Positions 25,011 to 34,687 of a stretch of 64,000 nt of DNA are shown one piece after another. The DNA is from Saccharicrinis sp963677245 (GTDB lineage Bacteria; Bacteroidota; Bacteroidia; Bacteroidales; Marinilabiliaceae), in contig OY781921.1 in assembly GCA_963677245.1 (NCBI GenBank), positions 5,146,001 to 5,210,000 on the forward strand, read 5' to 3'. Below the pieces are notes generated by a model. That model did no database searches and was not told the DNA's origin. It was given only the letters and a program-made list of their open reading frames with translations. A program made the position numbers and the translations under genes. Each line of letters begins with the position of its first letter. Within the stretch, counting starts at the first letter, position 1.

Positions 25011-25988
25011 ATGTCAGAAATTCGTTATTCTTTAGAAAAATATAAAGGACGATCAACCAGGTATCATTGTCCGGGGTGTCATCAAAGGACTTTTACCAGG
25101 TATGTCGATAATAATACCAACAAGCATTTATCTGATAATACCGGAAGGTGTAACAGGGTAGAAAAATGTGGTTACCATTTTACCCCTAAGATGTACTTTG
25201 AGAAAAACGGATACGAACCGAATAATTTTTATACCACAGTACCTAAACCAAAACAAATTATAAAACCACCCTCATGTATTGACAAAAAGTTAATGCAAGC
25301 TTCTCTTACCAATTATCACCACAACAACTTTGCAATGGGGTTGAGTAAATATTTTCCGGAACGTATGGTTTGGGAGGTTTTACAGAAGTATTACGTTGGT
25401 ACTGCCAAAGGAAACAAAACCATCTTCTGGCAAGTCAATCGATTAGGACAAATACGAACAGGTAAAGTAATGCAATATGATGTTCATACATTAAAACGTA
25501 ATGGATATATAAATTGGGTGCATCATATTACTAATCAAAAGGACTTCAATCTAAAACAAGTATTTTTTGGTGCACATCTACTTACCAATAAAACAACGCC
25601 AGTGGCCATTGCAGAAGGAGAAAAGAATGCCATATTCGGAGCGTTGTATTATCCACAATATAATTGGATTGCTGTAGGTTCCATTGAAATGCTGAATGTA
25701 CAAAAGCTTAATGCACTCAGGGGTTATCAAGTCACTTTATTTCCTGATAAAGGAAAAGGATTTGAGAAATGGAGCAAGATAGCAGAAAGCGCTTGCTTTA
25801 AGATTCATGTAAATTCTGTTCTGGAGAATACAGATTTAAATGAAGGCGATGATATTGCAGATTTAGTTATATCCATAAAAAAGGAGCAGTATATGGCAAG
25901 CCCAGATGCTCTTATAAATAAGCTTAAAAAGAAAAAAAAGTACCTAGACGTGTTGATAGAGAAATTTGATCTTATTGTCTCTATATAA
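25011..25988 (+). CDS. Zinc-finger and Toprim-like primase-type protein (DUF6371-like)
   Basis: 325 residues. The N-terminus has a zinc-binding CHC2-like pattern (C20xxC23 in YHCPGCHQ, then C47 and C53 in GRCNRVEKCGYH). The centre to C-terminus has a Toprim-like region (VAIAEGEKNAIFGALYYP, later VTLFPDKGKGFEKW). The ATG at 25011 is preferred to an in-frame ATG at 24960 because the upstream extension is encoded by the CTCCAC iterons and the conserved sequence begins at MSEIRYSLEKYKGR. With DUF3987 it forms a mobile-element replication pair. The stop is followed by 229 bp with no gene before the truncated hydrolase. Confidence 0.75.
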   Translation: MSEIRYSLEKYKGRSTRYHCPGCHQRTFTRYVDNNTNKHLSDNTGRCNRVEKCGYHFTPKMYFEKNGYEPNNFYTTVPKPKQIIKPPSCIDKKLMQASLTNYHHNNFAMGLSKYFPERMVWEVLQKYYVGTAKGNKTIFWQVNRLGQIRTGKVMQYDVHTLKRNGYINWVHHITNQKDFNLKQVFFGAHLLTNKTTPVAIAEGEKNAIFGALYYPQYNWIAVGSIEMLNVQKLNALRGYQVTLFPDKGKGFEKWSKIAESACFKIHVNSVLENTDLNEGDDIADLVISIKKEQYMASPDALINKLKKKKKYLDVLIEKFDLIVSI

Positions 25989-26217
25989 ATTGATTCCGTT
26001 GGGTATTTTAAAAGTATTAATTAACCATCCATTTCTGAGACAGTTCTTTCTTCTGCAACTCACAGACTCTTTAATAATCACAAAAACTGGTTATTAATTA
26101 TTTCTAAGCGGTAAGGTTGTATTAAGTTATGTTTTTAGCTGTTTAGTCATTGATTCTTTTTTATTATTTTCAGCGTTGCTAAATCCCTTTTGTAATTAGT
26201 AAAACAACTCAAGTAAT

Positions 26218-26979
26218 ATGAATAAAATCCTCACATTATTTTTTATACTATTCTGCGCCATGTCCAATGGTCAGATATCATATAAAAATAGGGTTATTAT
26301 CCTGACGGATATTGAAACAGATCCTGATGATACACAATCTTTGATTAGGTTGCTGCTATATTCCAACGAAATCGATATAGAAGGAATAATTGCCACGACT
26401 TCCTGCTGGATGACAGATGAAGTTCATCCACAATCTATAAACAAAGTAATTCAAGCCTACGAAAAGGTGCAACCAAATCTACTTAAACACCGTCCTGATT
26501 ATCCTGAGACAAAAGCATTGTTCACACTGGTGAAGCTAGGATTGCCTGAATATGGAATGAAAGCTGTCAGTAAAGGAATGGATTCCGAAGGCTCAGAATG
26601 GATTATAAAGATGTTGGAAAAAGAAGAAGATCGTCCTTTGTGGATATCCATATGGGGAGGCTCAAATACATTAGCTCAGGCACTATATAAAATTGAGAAA
26701 ACCAAAAGTAAAACAGAGGCAAAGCAATTAATTTCCAAACTCCGGGTATATGCTATCTCTGATCAGGATGATAGCGGTATTTGGATAAGGAATAATTTTC
26801 CGGACTTATTTTATATAATAAGCCCGGGTGATGATTATGGAAGTGCAACCTGGACTGGTATAAATTCTTCGTATATTGAAGGAATAGATCATTCGAAAAT
26901 TAGCAATAGCTGGATAGCGAAAAATATACAGCAGAAACATGGAGTTTTAGGTTCCGTGTATCCATTCTCGCATAGGTAA
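26218..26979 (+). pseudogene. C-terminally truncated Sde182-type nucleoside-hydrolase-like protein (DUF1593)
   Basis: 253 residues: signal peptide (1-18), then the DUF1593 domain with TDIETDPDDTQSLIRLLLYS and DIEGIIATTSCW, the active-site-like aspartate cluster of the nucleoside hydrolase fold. It ends after ...HGVLGSVYPFSHR; family members usually have about 450-480 residues, with a C-terminal domain that starts near this point. The next gene starts 27 bp later. The C-terminal half is therefore missing, probably by deletion, although a short functional form cannot be ruled out. It is the first gene of the polysaccharide locus and lies next to the accessory island. Confidence 0.7.
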
Positions 26980-27005
26980 AAAGTATCAATATAAATAAAA
27001 ATAAC

Positions 27006-29927
27006 GTGATACATAAAGAAGTATTTATTGCATTTTGTTTTTTATTATTAATTCCGGCACAATTAAGAGCTGAAGTTGATTGTTATTTCGAACTCGATAA
27101 GCCTAGAGAGGTGCCTGTTGATGAGGTGTTTTGTGTTTTTCAGGATTCAGAAGGATATATGTGGTATGGAACAAAAGGAGGTGGAATTTGCAGAGATAAT
27201 GGTTATTCGATTAAGGTTTTCCGATCTGATTTTACTACCCCGGAAATAATATCAAGCAACTATATTACTTGTATAACCGAAGATAACAAAGGGTGTATTT
27301 GGTTCGGTACCAAACGCGGATTATATATTATAGATAAGACTACCTATTTGGTTGAAGAGGTTGATGATCGTAATGTAAAAAATAAAACAATTGATGCTAT
27401 TAGTGCTACTGCAGATGGAAGCGTATGGGTTGCAGTAATTAATAAGTTGTATAGATTTTCGACTGATGATAAGCAAGTAGAGGATTATAGTTTAAACTGG
27501 TTTGGTGAAGCAGGGAAGATTTCTCAAGTATATGAAGATCAGGAAAAAAATATTTGGATTGTACAATGGAGAGGAGGAATATATCGGTTTTTACCGCAAA
27601 AAAACACTTTCTTTATGTATCCCTGGCCATACAGAGAATATCCTACATATCTTTTACAAGATATTGAAACCAGGCAGTATTGGGTTTCAACATGGGGAGG
27701 AGGTATCAAGGAATTTGTTCCGGATGCTGATAATGAAATAGATATTTTTAAGCTTCAAGATGCATCGTTCAAAGAAGAAGATCACCCCCGCCGTCACATT
27801 ATTTCTTTGGAACAAGATGCAGTACTTAAAAATATTTGGAGTATTACTTATGATAATATTTTTCTTTATAAGCACTCATCTTCTAATGAATTAGATCCGG
27901 TAGTATTAAGTTCAGATATTCCCAAAGGCAAATTATTGTTGAATGATATACTATCAGATAAAAAAGGCAATATGTGGCTTGCGTGCGATTACCCTTCTTC
28001 ATTTGTACTGACGTATTTTCAAAAACAAACGCTCTATTACAATGTTCCCGTAATGAAAGAAATAAAAGGGGTACCAGTAATACCATCAATGTTATGTTAT
28101 GAGAATAATGGGTATTGGTTTTGGCAAGATAGAGATGGATGGTACTATTATAGTCTTAAGGACAGTTCTTTAGTAGATATATCTCGCCATTCTAAATTAA
28201 TTAAGCGAAAGAAATCTCCAATCATAGAAAGATGCGGCAATAATCAAGGAGTATTTACTTTTCTAGACGATACAGTTTTAGTAAGGATAAATACGTGCGA
28301 TGGAGGAGATCTAAATATTAAAAGAATTACCTCTTTGCCCCAAAATGAACGAGCCCATGTGATTCACGCTGATGATTATAATCGATTGTGGATTGGAACA
28401 AGTAACAGTTTATATTGCTATGATTTGTCGACGAAGAGGTTGGATAAAGTACTAAAAAACATAGGAGTTATTCATGATCTTAATTCAACAAAAGATCGGA
28501 CGATATTTGTAGCAACCGAAAAGAATGGACTATTAGAAATAAAAAATGACACACTAAAGAATAGTCATCATGCCGCATCAAACTATAAAACTTTGTGTAA
28601 AGGTAATAATGATGTTGTATGGGCGGGCACACAAGAAGGAGAAGTGTTTTATTTCGATAAATCAAACGAGAATGTTGTATCCATTAGTAAATATGCGGGT
28701 TTGAACGGAGATGAAGTGTTAGATATTGAGGTAGATGGAAAAGGTAATGTATGGATTATTACCAAGCACCGAATTATTACCTATAATCCGGAAAATAGGA
28801 CAAGTAATATTATTTTGAATAAGCATCCATCTTTCCCTCTTGATCGTTTTCTTTGTTTGAATAAAGCACATGACGGGCTTATTCATGTAGGTGGCATTGG
28901 TGGGTTTTGTTCTGTAACTCACTATAAAGAATCTAAACCTGACGAAAATGTAGAAGTTGAACTTACAAGTATTAGTATAAATGGTAAACCTACCATATAT
29001 GGCAATGATATCCATAATATCATTCTCCAGCCCAATGAAAGAAGCGTTGAACTTCTTCTATCTACTTTAGATCATGTAAATGCTCATCAGGTACGCTTTG
29101 CTTTTCGGTTTAAACAAGAGGAAGCTTGGAAATATTTGCCAACCGGAAATAATAGTATTGTGCTTACAGGGCTGTCAAGTGGAGATTATACACTTGAAGT
29201 AAAAGCAACGAATAGTATTGGACAATGGGGTGAGAGTGTTTCCAAAATATATATTATCAGACTTCCTGCATGGTATCAAACCAATTGGGCATACTTGACT
29301 TATGTTATAATGTTGATTTCCATGTTGTATGCCACTGTATATTGGTTTAATAGTACTAAAAAAAGAAAGTTAATAAACGAACAGATCAAAAACAGTGCAG
29401 TTGATTTACATGATTTGGTTCATCAGTTATCCGGTGAATATGCTACATCTGCATCGCTTGAAGAACCAAGCTTGAAAACACTATTAATAGATATTAAAAC
29501 AATGTTGGAAAAGCAGCGAAAACAGCTTGAGACAACAGGAAGATCAACAGAAAAAACAGATACATCAAAAGCTTTATCAGAAGCCAATGAAAAGTTTATT
29601 CAAAAAGCATTGCTTTTGGTAGAGAAGAATATTGATAATTCGCAATATACAGTTGAAGAGCTTAGTAGTAATTTAGGAATGGATCGTACGGGATTATATC
29701 GAAAATTAATCAATATTATTGGTAAGACACCTACCAGTTTTATTAGAACCGTTCGGTTAAAAAGAGCAGCACGATTATTATTGGAAGGGCATACGGTAAC
29801 AGAAACCGCAGATTTGGTAGGATTTGGAACTTCAAGCTATTTAAGTAAATGTTTTAAAGAGGAATACGGAATAAAGCCTTCAGAGTATGTTGCAACATAT
29901 GAATCTAAGAAATCGGATTTATATTAG
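27006..29927 (+). CDS. Sensor regulator: two-component-type beta-propeller, Y_Y_Y domain, membrane helix and AraC HTH, no kinase
   Basis: 973 residues. A signal sequence (1-22) precedes 'two component regulator propeller' repeats (about 35-650; GYMWYGTKGGGICR, GCIWFGTKRGLYII, NRLWIGTSNSLYCYD), a Y_Y_Y domain (about 680-755), one membrane helix (about 763-785), a helical linker, and an AraC-type helix-turn-helix (about 865-960; YTVEELSSNLGMDRTGLYRKL and VTETADLVGFGTSSYLSKCFKE). The HisKA, HATPase and receiver domains of the usual HTCS are absent, so it would be a single-step transmembrane regulator. The start is a GTG, the first plausible one. A direct-repeat site at 29933-29963, directly after the gene and before the PL11 gene, is its probable operator. 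Confidence 0.85.
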   Translation: MIHKEVFIAFCFLLLIPAQLRAEVDCYFELDKPREVPVDEVFCVFQDSEGYMWYGTKGGGICRDNGYSIKVFRSDFTTPEIISSNYITCITEDNKGCIWFGTKRGLYIIDKTTYLVEEVDDRNVKNKTIDAISATADGSVWVAVINKLYRFSTDDKQVEDYSLNWFGEAGKISQVYEDQEKNIWIVQWRGGIYRFLPQKNTFFMYPWPYREYPTYLLQDIETRQYWVSTWGGGIKEFVPDADNEIDIFKLQDASFKEEDHPRRHIISLEQDAVLKNIWSITYDNIFLYKHSSSNELDPVVLSSDIPKGKLLLNDILSDKKGNMWLACDYPSSFVLTYFQKQTLYYNVPVMKEIKGVPVIPSMLCYENNGYWFWQDRDGWYYYSLKDSSLVDISRHSKLIKRKKSPIIERCGNNQGVFTFLDDTVLVRINTCDGGDLNIKRITSLPQNERAHVIHADDYNRLWIGTSNSLYCYDLSTKRLDKVLKNIGVIHDLNSTKDRTIFVATEKNGLLEIKNDTLKNSHHAASNYKTLCKGNNDVVWAGTQEGEVFYFDKSNENVVSISKYAGLNGDEVLDIEVDGKGNVWIITKHRIITYNPENRTSNIILNKHPSFPLDRFLCLNKAHDGLIHVGGIGGFCSVTHYKESKPDENVEVELTSISINGKPTIYGNDIHNIILQPNERSVELLLSTLDHVNAHQVRFAFRFKQEEAWKYLPTGNNSIVLTGLSSGDYTLEVKATNSIGQWGESVSKIYIIRLPAWYQTNWAYLTYVIMLISMLYATVYWFNSTKKRKLINEQIKNSAVDLHDLVHQLSGEYATSASLEEPSLKTLLIDIKTMLEKQRKQLETTGRSTEKTDTSKALSEANEKFIQKALLLVEKNIDNSQYTVEELSSNLGMDRTGLYRKLINIIGKTPTSFIRTVRLKRAARLLLEGHTVTETADLVGFGTSSYLSKCFKEEYGIKPSEYVATYESKKSDLY

Positions 29928-29932
29928 TTTTT

Positions 29933-29963
29933 TCAACATTTGTAGCAATGTTGTCAACATTTG
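29933..29963 (+). promoter_or_regulatory. Probable AraC-type operator upstream of the PL11 gene
   Basis: TCAACATTTG occurs at 29933-29942 and again at 29954-29963, exactly 21 bp apart (two helical turns), as expected for two AraC-type HTH subunits. CAATGTTG between them adds an inverted half-site. It lies about 100 bp before the PL11 start. Confidence 0.7.
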
Positions 29964-30063
29964 AACTGGATATAAGGGGTTGATATAAAATACTTTTGAA
30001 AAATATAAGCTTGTAACCATATTGGAGTTTATAAATGATTTTAAAAGCTAAAAATATCAAGTA

Positions 30064-33000
30064 ATGAAAAAATCCTATTTAATTATTGTTGCCTTATTAT
30101 GTACTTCATTTGCTGCATTTGCACAAGTAAAACTTGAGGAACTTAACAGAGGGCTGGTTGGTATAAAAGTCGATCAGGGTGTTTTTTTAAGTTGGAGAAT
30201 AAAAGGTGAAGAATGGCATGGGGTAACCTACAACTTATACCGAGATAATATTAAAGTAAATGATACTCCACTGGGAGTTTCAAACTATACTGATGTAAAT
30301 GGATCAACCAACAATCAATATTCAGTGGCTGCTGTTGTAAATGGAATAGAGCAAGTTAAATCGGAAGAAATAACACCTTGGGATAATCAATATAAAGAAA
30401 TTGCACTTGATGTTCCTCCTTCGGGGCAAACACCCAGTGGTGAAACGTATACCTATAGCGCAGGAGATTGTAGTGTTGCCGACATAAATGGTGATGGAAA
30501 CTATGAAATAATTGTTAAATGGGGGCCATCTAATTCAAAGGATAATTCGCAAGGAGGATATACCGGAAATGTGTTTTTAGATGCTTACACTCTTGAGGGA
30601 GAGAAATTGTGGCGGATTGATTTGGGAATTAACATTAGAGCTGGGGAACATTACACTCAATTTATGTTTTACGATTTAGATGGTGATGGTATTCCGGAGT
30701 TGGCTTGTAAGACAGCTCCCGGAACCAAAGATGCATCAGGTAATTTTATCAGTAAAGGACCTGCCGGATCAGCTAATCATAACTCAGATTACCGAAATTC
30801 GGCCGGATATATTTTAAGCGGACCTGAATATTTAACGCTCTTTAATGGCCAAACAGGTGAGGAACTAACTACAGTTAATTATAATCCGGGCAGAGGAAAT
30901 GTAGGAGATTGGGGTGACGAATACGGAAACCGGGTAGATCGTTTTTTGGCCTGTATTGCATACCTTAACGGCAAAACACCAAGTTTGGTAATGAGCCGTG
31001 GATACTATGCAAAAACAGTAATTGCAGCCTGGGACTGGGATGGAAATGTACTAATGCAACGCTGGGTTTTTGATTCTACATCTTCTGAAAATGCAGGCTA
31101 TGGAGGACAAGGAAACCATAATTTAAGTGTTGCTGATGTAGATGGTGATGGAAAAGACGAAATTATTTTCGGATCAATGACCATAAATAATGATGGTACA
31201 GGTTTGTATAACACCAAACTTGGTCATGGAGACGCAATGCATGTTGGAGATTTAGATCCTTTCAGAAAAGGATTAGAAGCGTTTCGTTGTCTTGAGCATT
31301 CTCCCGATCATGGAACCGTGTATCACGATGCTAAAACAGGTGATATACTAATCCACCACCAAACAAGTGGTGATTGTGGAAGATGCTGCGCAGCCAATGT
31401 ATCAGATGATATTAAAGGAAAAGGAATGTGGGGAGGAGGTAAACACTTCTCAGCTTCAACCCTTGAGGAACACGATTTTGTAGGTTGGATGCCTGAAAAC
31501 TTTCGTATTTATTGGGATGGAGATTTGTTGGAAGAAATGCTTGATAAAAACTGGGATGGCAGTAAAGGTGTAGGAACCATAAGAAAATACAATCATGGCG
31601 AAATCTTCAGGGCAGATGGTGCATACTCCAGCAACTGGACTAAAGGTACACCTAATATTCAGGCTGATTTATTTGGTGATTGGCGAGAAGAAGTGATTTG
31701 GAAAACACTGGATAATAAACTTAGAATTTATACCACAACAGATCCTACTATTTACCGCAATTATACCTTAATGCACGATCGGATGTACCGTTTGGCAATT
31801 GCCTGGCAAAATGTAGCCTATAATCAACCACCTCATGTGAGTTATTTTCTGGGAGAAGGAGAAGGAATTACCGTACCTCCACCGCCAATTATTTCAAATG
31901 GAAGGTATATCTACAACGGTGATGGTACATGGGATACATCATCTGCAAACTGGCTATTTAATGATTCAGAGCTTACATTTGAGGATGGCATTCATGCGCA
32001 CCTAAATAATTTAGAAAGTGGAGATATAGATATAACCCTTTCTGAGACCGTATCGCCATCGGTTTTAAGTATTAATTCAATTGATAACATTCGCCTAAAT
32101 GCCACAGAAGGTAAATTAAGTGGAGAAATGAAACTTACCAAACAAGGACGAGGTGAGTTTTTTCTGACAGGGAACCACGATTATAGTGGCATAACCGAAA
32201 TTTGGGACGGATGCTGGTTGCTGGAAGGAACACTTGAACAAAGTGCTTTATGGATGAATTTGTTTGCAGAAGCAAGTGTAAATGGTTTATTGAATAAAGG
32301 TGCAGTGATGCGCTATGGATCAGTATTATACATTGGTGGAAAATCAACAACAGGTATTACAACAATTACCGACTCGCTTTATATACAGGAAGACGCAACT
32401 CTTGAATTTGATTTGTACGGAGTGAATGATGAGCGCAACGATAAGCTTGTAGTGAATGGACACTTGACAGTAGTTGAAGATCTTACAATAAGAATTAACC
32501 CAAATATCGAAGATGGTAAAGAGCACCTTGAAGCTGGTATTTATGAGTTAGGTGTAATAAATGATGGAATTGGTTTTACTGCCGAGCAGATTAAAATAGA
32601 AGGTATTACTGGAACACCCAATAGCCTTGAAATTACTGAAGAAGGTAAGCTTCTACTTACAATTAAGGAAATGCGAAGTGCATCTTCAGTAGTTTGGGGT
32701 GGTCTGGTTGATAATGTGTGGGATTTATCTACCAGTATTAACTTTTTAAATAATGGCACCCCTGATGTTTTTGTTACCAATGACAATGTTTTATTTACCA
32801 ATGAAGGTTTGTATAAAACTGTGTCTTTAAAAGAAGCTGTTTCTCCCACTGAAGTGGAATTTAATGCTACTGAAGATTATATAATTCAAGGCACAGGTTT
32901 CATTACCGGAGAAGCTTCAATCAACCAAAAAGGTTCAGGAAAAACAACTATTACTACCAAAAACAATTTCACAGGAAAAGTACTTATTGAACAAGGTACT

Positions 33001-34560
33001 TTAGAAGTGGAATCATTGCCAAATAATGTAGAAGGGAATAGCCCTTTAGGCTTGGTTTCAAATACCCCTTCATTGCTTGAACTAAATGGTGGTACGCTGC
33101 GCATTACTGGTACTACAGATTCTGATAGAGCAGTGCTGTCAGGAGAAAATGGTGGAACAATTGAAAACACTGCAACTGTTAAGTGGAACAGTTTATTAAC
33201 TGGAGGATCTATAACCAAGCAAGGAGCAGGTGAATTAGTGATGGGAGCAGCTAATACAATTAGTGAGCTTGTAATAAAATCAGGAACAGTTCGATTATTA
33301 AAAGAAGAAGCTCTGCCGGGTAAAAAAGTTACATTTGAAGGGGGTGCACTTCAATGTTACGATAATGGCGGAACATATAGTTCTGCTAACTATCCAATGC
33401 ATGTAGCAGAGGGATTTTCTGGTACAATATACCTGGATGGTAGATGTTCTTATAACAATGTTTTAACCGGTGAAGGAACATTTAATGTATATACTCCATG
33501 GATACGTTCTGATTTTAATGGTAATTGGTCAGCATTTTCTGGTAATCTAAATATAAAAGGAGATGGTCATTGGCGAATAAATAATGGTTATGGTTACGCT
33601 AATGCAGCGGTTAATTTGGGATCAAATGTTTACGGTGAGCATTTGTCTGGAGGAACTGTTAAAGTAGGCTCACTAAGCGGTTCGGGTACTTTGGGCAATG
33701 CTACCTGGGAATTAGGAGCACGAAACGAAGATTTTGTATTTAGAGGAACCTTTACTTCGGGAAGTATCAAAAAGGTAGGAACTGGAACCATGTATTTAAT
33801 GGGAGCAAGTACTAATGCAGGTGTCACAAATGTATATGGAGGTAGTTTAATCGCTACCAATTTATCCGGAAGTGCAACAGGAACAGGTAATATCTATGTA
33901 AGAGATGGTGGTACTATTGGAGGAGCAGGTACAGTAACAGGTAATGTTCTTGTTCAGAGTGGAGGTACTTTGTTAGCAGGTTACCCTACTCGCATAGGGT
34001 CTTCATTCAATGTAAAAGCGGTTTCTTTATATGATGGAAGTATCTTTTATGTGAAAACTAATGGAGGATCTAATTCTTGTGATAAGATAAAAGTGACCAA
34101 TACATTTACTGCTAATGGACAATTGGAGATTGAGAATAGATCGACTACAGAATATTCAGAAGGAAGAAGCTATACGATTATTTCATCACCTGTTATTTAT
34201 GGAACATTTGATAGTATTTCTCCTGAAACGCCGGGTGAAGGCCTTGCATGGGATTTAAGCGAATTTACTTCCACTGGAAAAATAAAAGTAGTTGCAGTTA
34301 CCGGCATAAGTGAACATTTAGCAGAGGCTATGGTGTTATATCCTAACCCTGCCGATAAAATTGCATACATTTCTTTACCCGAAGTGGCAGGAGATGTTTA
34401 TGTTCAGTTAGAAACTTTAGATGGAAAGGTAGTTTCGCAAATGAACTTTGAGAGCGGAGGTCAGATACAACTGAACCTTGAAGATTATTCTCGTGGAATT
34501 TATCTGGTTCGTATACAGATAAATGATGAAATTGCGATTAAAAAATTAATGCTTAAGTAA
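30064..34560 (+). CDS. Rhamnogalacturonan lyase PL11 fused to PATR beta-helix repeats and a T9SS sorting domain
   Basis: 1498 residues. After a signal peptide (1-20) comes a PL11 catalytic region (about 25-620): the Fn3-like start LEELNRGLVGIKV and WRIKGEEWHGVTYNLYRD, then propeller blades with calcium-type DxNxDGxxE motifs (DINGDGNYEIIVKWGPS, DLDGDGIPELACKT, DVDGDGKDEIIFGS). These enzymes cleave the rhamnose-galacturonate bond of rhamnogalacturonan I by beta-elimination. Residues about 625-1400 are autotransporter-associated beta-strand (PATR) repeats (for example GAGELVMGAANTISELVIKSG, GTGTMYLMGASTNAG). The C-terminus (about 1420-1498, LYPNPADKIAYISLPE... KKLMLK) is a T9SS type A domain. 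Usual PL11 enzymes are about 620 residues, so the repeat stalk more than doubles the length. Confidence 0.9.
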   Translation: MKKSYLIIVALLCTSFAAFAQVKLEELNRGLVGIKVDQGVFLSWRIKGEEWHGVTYNLYRDNIKVNDTPLGVSNYTDVNGSTNNQYSVAAVVNGIEQVKSEEITPWDNQYKEIALDVPPSGQTPSGETYTYSAGDCSVADINGDGNYEIIVKWGPSNSKDNSQGGYTGNVFLDAYTLEGEKLWRIDLGINIRAGEHYTQFMFYDLDGDGIPELACKTAPGTKDASGNFISKGPAGSANHNSDYRNSAGYILSGPEYLTLFNGQTGEELTTVNYNPGRGNVGDWGDEYGNRVDRFLACIAYLNGKTPSLVMSRGYYAKTVIAAWDWDGNVLMQRWVFDSTSSENAGYGGQGNHNLSVADVDGDGKDEIIFGSMTINNDGTGLYNTKLGHGDAMHVGDLDPFRKGLEAFRCLEHSPDHGTVYHDAKTGDILIHHQTSGDCGRCCAANVSDDIKGKGMWGGGKHFSASTLEEHDFVGWMPENFRIYWDGDLLEEMLDKNWDGSKGVGTIRKYNHGEIFRADGAYSSNWTKGTPNIQADLFGDWREEVIWKTLDNKLRIYTTTDPTIYRNYTLMHDRMYRLAIAWQNVAYNQPPHVSYFLGEGEGITVPPPPIISNGRYIYNGDGTWDTSSANWLFNDSELTFEDGIHAHLNNLESGDIDITLSETVSPSVLSINSIDNIRLNATEGKLSGEMKLTKQGRGEFFLTGNHDYSGITEIWDGCWLLEGTLEQSALWMNLFAEASVNGLLNKGAVMRYGSVLYIGGKSTTGITTITDSLYIQEDATLEFDLYGVNDERNDKLVVNGHLTVVEDLTIRINPNIEDGKEHLEAGIYELGVINDGIGFTAEQIKIEGITGTPNSLEITEEGKLLLTIKEMRSASSVVWGGLVDNVWDLSTSINFLNNGTPDVFVTNDNVLFTNEGLYKTVSLKEAVSPTEVEFNATEDYIIQGTGFITGEASINQKGSGKTTITTKNNFTGKVLIEQGTLEVESLPNNVEGNSPLGLVSNTPSLLELNGGTLRITGTTDSDRAVLSGENGGTIENTATVKWNSLLTGGSITKQGAGELVMGAANTISELVIKSGTVRLLKEEALPGKKVTFEGGALQCYDNGGTYSSANYPMHVAEGFSGTIYLDGRCSYNNVLTGEGTFNVYTPWIRSDFNGNWSAFSGNLNIKGDGHWRINNGYGYANAAVNLGSNVYGEHLSGGTVKVGSLSGSGTLGNATWELGARNEDFVFRGTFTSGSIKKVGTGTMYLMGASTNAGVTNVYGGSLIATNLSGSATGTGNIYVRDGGTIGGAGTVTGNVLVQSGGTLLAGYPTRIGSSFNVKAVSLYDGSIFYVKTNGGSNSCDKIKVTNTFTANGQLEIENRSTTEYSEGRSYTIISSPVIYGTFDSISPETPGEGLAWDLSEFTSTGKIKVVAVTGISEHLAEAMVLYPNPADKIAYISLPEVAGDVYVQLETLDGKVVSQMNFESGGQIQLNLEDYSRGIYLVRIQINDEIAIKKLMLK

Positions 34561-34687
34561 AAGCATGATATAAATAGAAATAAGAGTGCTTTAAACGGCG
34601 CTTTTATTTTTTATCCGCAAAGTGCAAGTAGCCATCGTTCAATGGCACAAATAATTAATTCCGGTATTTAGAAAAAAGCATTAGAAA

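Noticed and set aside
24806..25045. 79-codon frame over the GTGGAG iterons
   Set aside because: It derives from the repeat and overlaps the start of the zinc-finger/Toprim-like gene in another frame.
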